The notes under the pieces: generated by a model
The model's database searches: none
Told to the model about the DNA's origin: nothing
What the model saw: only the letters and a program-made list of their open reading frames with translations
In this document: positions 63,764 to 64,000 of the stretch, in pieces
How the letters are laid out: the number at the start of each line of letters is the position of its first letter
How positions within the stretch are numbered: position 1 is the first letter of the stretch
Translations under genes and position numbers: made by a program
DNA from: Planctomycetota bacterium
GTDB lineage: Bacteria; Planctomycetota; UBA1135; GCA-002686595
DNA length: 64,000 bases
Direction: 5' to 3'
NCBI GenBank assembly: GCA_012959525.1
Contig: DUDB01000046.1
Coordinates: forward strand, 1 to 64,000

Positions 63764-64000
63764 CAGTCAAAGTCCTCGTCTCTGGCGGGCTCGCGAATGA
63801 CGACGCCATCGTGCATGCGGATCAACCCGGTCAAGCCCAGAACCTCGATGGTGAAGGCGCTGCCATAGGCCGGCTGGCTGACGATCACCATGTGGTCGGT
63901 GGCTGAACCCAGGGCGTCGAAGCGCACGATAACCCGACCCTCGTCGTGGATTTCGCCGCCTGTGTAGACGCTCGCCAGCGCGACGCCATCGCGCATGGGG
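63763..64000 (-). CDS. GspH/FimT-like pseudopilin, C-terminal part (5' end outside the window)
   Basis: The frame is open to the right edge of the window, so only the last ~79 residues are seen. They include 'ALASVYTGGEIHDEGRVIVRFDALGSATDHMVIVSQ' (shown by pattern: a Gly-rich turn, an 'FDALG' turn, then 'VIVSQ') and 'FTIEVLGLTGLIRMHDG'. These fit the C-terminal beta-sheet of GspH/FimT pseudopilins, whose conserved 'F...G...' and closing 'I.....G.v' strands are similar. The prepilin leader lies upstream, out of sight. A gspG or other pseudopilin gene should lie beyond the edge. The call relies mainly on its place before GspI and GspJ. Confidence 0.65.
   Translation of the reverse strand, partial: PMRDGVALASVYTGGEIHDEGRVIVRFDALGSATDHMVIVSQPAYGSAFTIEVLGLTGLIRMHDGVVIREPARDEDFD

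Overview
The window is a GC-rich (roughly 65%), densely coded bacterial chromosome segment. It contains ordinary housekeeping genes set among families common in Planctomycetota: FG-GAP/ASPIC-UnbV lipoproteins, multihaem cytochromes with CXXCH motifs, beta-helix secreted proteins, HEAT/TPR lipoproteins, a vWA membrane protein and DUF3299. A deep-branching planctomycete or a similar marine/soil aerobe is my best guess. This is inference from gene content; no rRNA gene is present to settle it. Many starts overlap the preceding stop (ATGA, GTGA, TGATG), and GTG or TTG starts are common.

Layout. 1-5089: the 3' part of a large hypothetical protein, a convergent secreted beta-helix-like protein, and an ABC-F ATPase (Uup type). 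5242-13777 (minus strand): a tight run comprising a HEAT/TPR protein, a histone-deacetylase-fold amidohydrolase, a radical SAM enzyme, a TPR lipoprotein, an FG-GAP/ASPIC lipoprotein, an eight-haem cytochrome c and a small membrane protein. 14199-17997: mnmG and an orphan B12-type radical SAM enzyme. 18269-25531: an aa3-type cytochrome oxidase operon with its own cupredoxin-like lipoprotein and dihaem cytochrome c, two subunit-III proteins, subunit IV, a CPTC mini-protein and a SCO-like protein without the copper cysteines. 25552-32602 (minus): DUF3299 lipoprotein, bL28, a coupled ZIP transporter/permease/isoaspartyl-peptidase operon, an undecaprenyl-phosphate sugar transferase, YajC and YraN. 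32818-39134: mnmA, a vWA membrane protein, and HEAT and TPR proteins.

39250-48624 is a carbon-metabolism block: icd, aceA and aceB (minus), mdh, fumC, a 41-residue bL34 gene, and sucCD. It encodes most of the lower TCA cycle plus the complete glyoxylate shunt. 48638-50629 holds a SMUG1-type uracil-DNA glycosylase, an MnmC-like methyltransferase and TatA. 50737-56912 is a translationally coupled run of mobA, a polyprenyl synthase, a duplicated-domain lipoprotein, resB and ccsA (System II cytochrome c maturation, which fits the many c-type cytochromes here). 56924-62164 has folD, a rhomboid protein, a large secreted unknown and serS (TTG start). 62196-64000 (minus) is the end of a type II secretion-like pseudopilin operon.

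Functionally the window describes an aerobic, c-type-cytochrome-rich respiratory cell able to run the glyoxylate shunt. Three tRNA wobble-uridine modification genes (mnmG, mnmA, mnmC-like) are scattered through it. I saw no tRNA, rRNA, CRISPR array, transposase, phage gene or clear horizontal-transfer island. The most unusual items are the multihaem cytochrome/FG-GAP/TPR cluster, the CPTC protein paired with a cysteine-less SCO homologue, the bL34 gene inside the TCA block, and the duplicated lipoprotein coupled to cytochrome c biogenesis.
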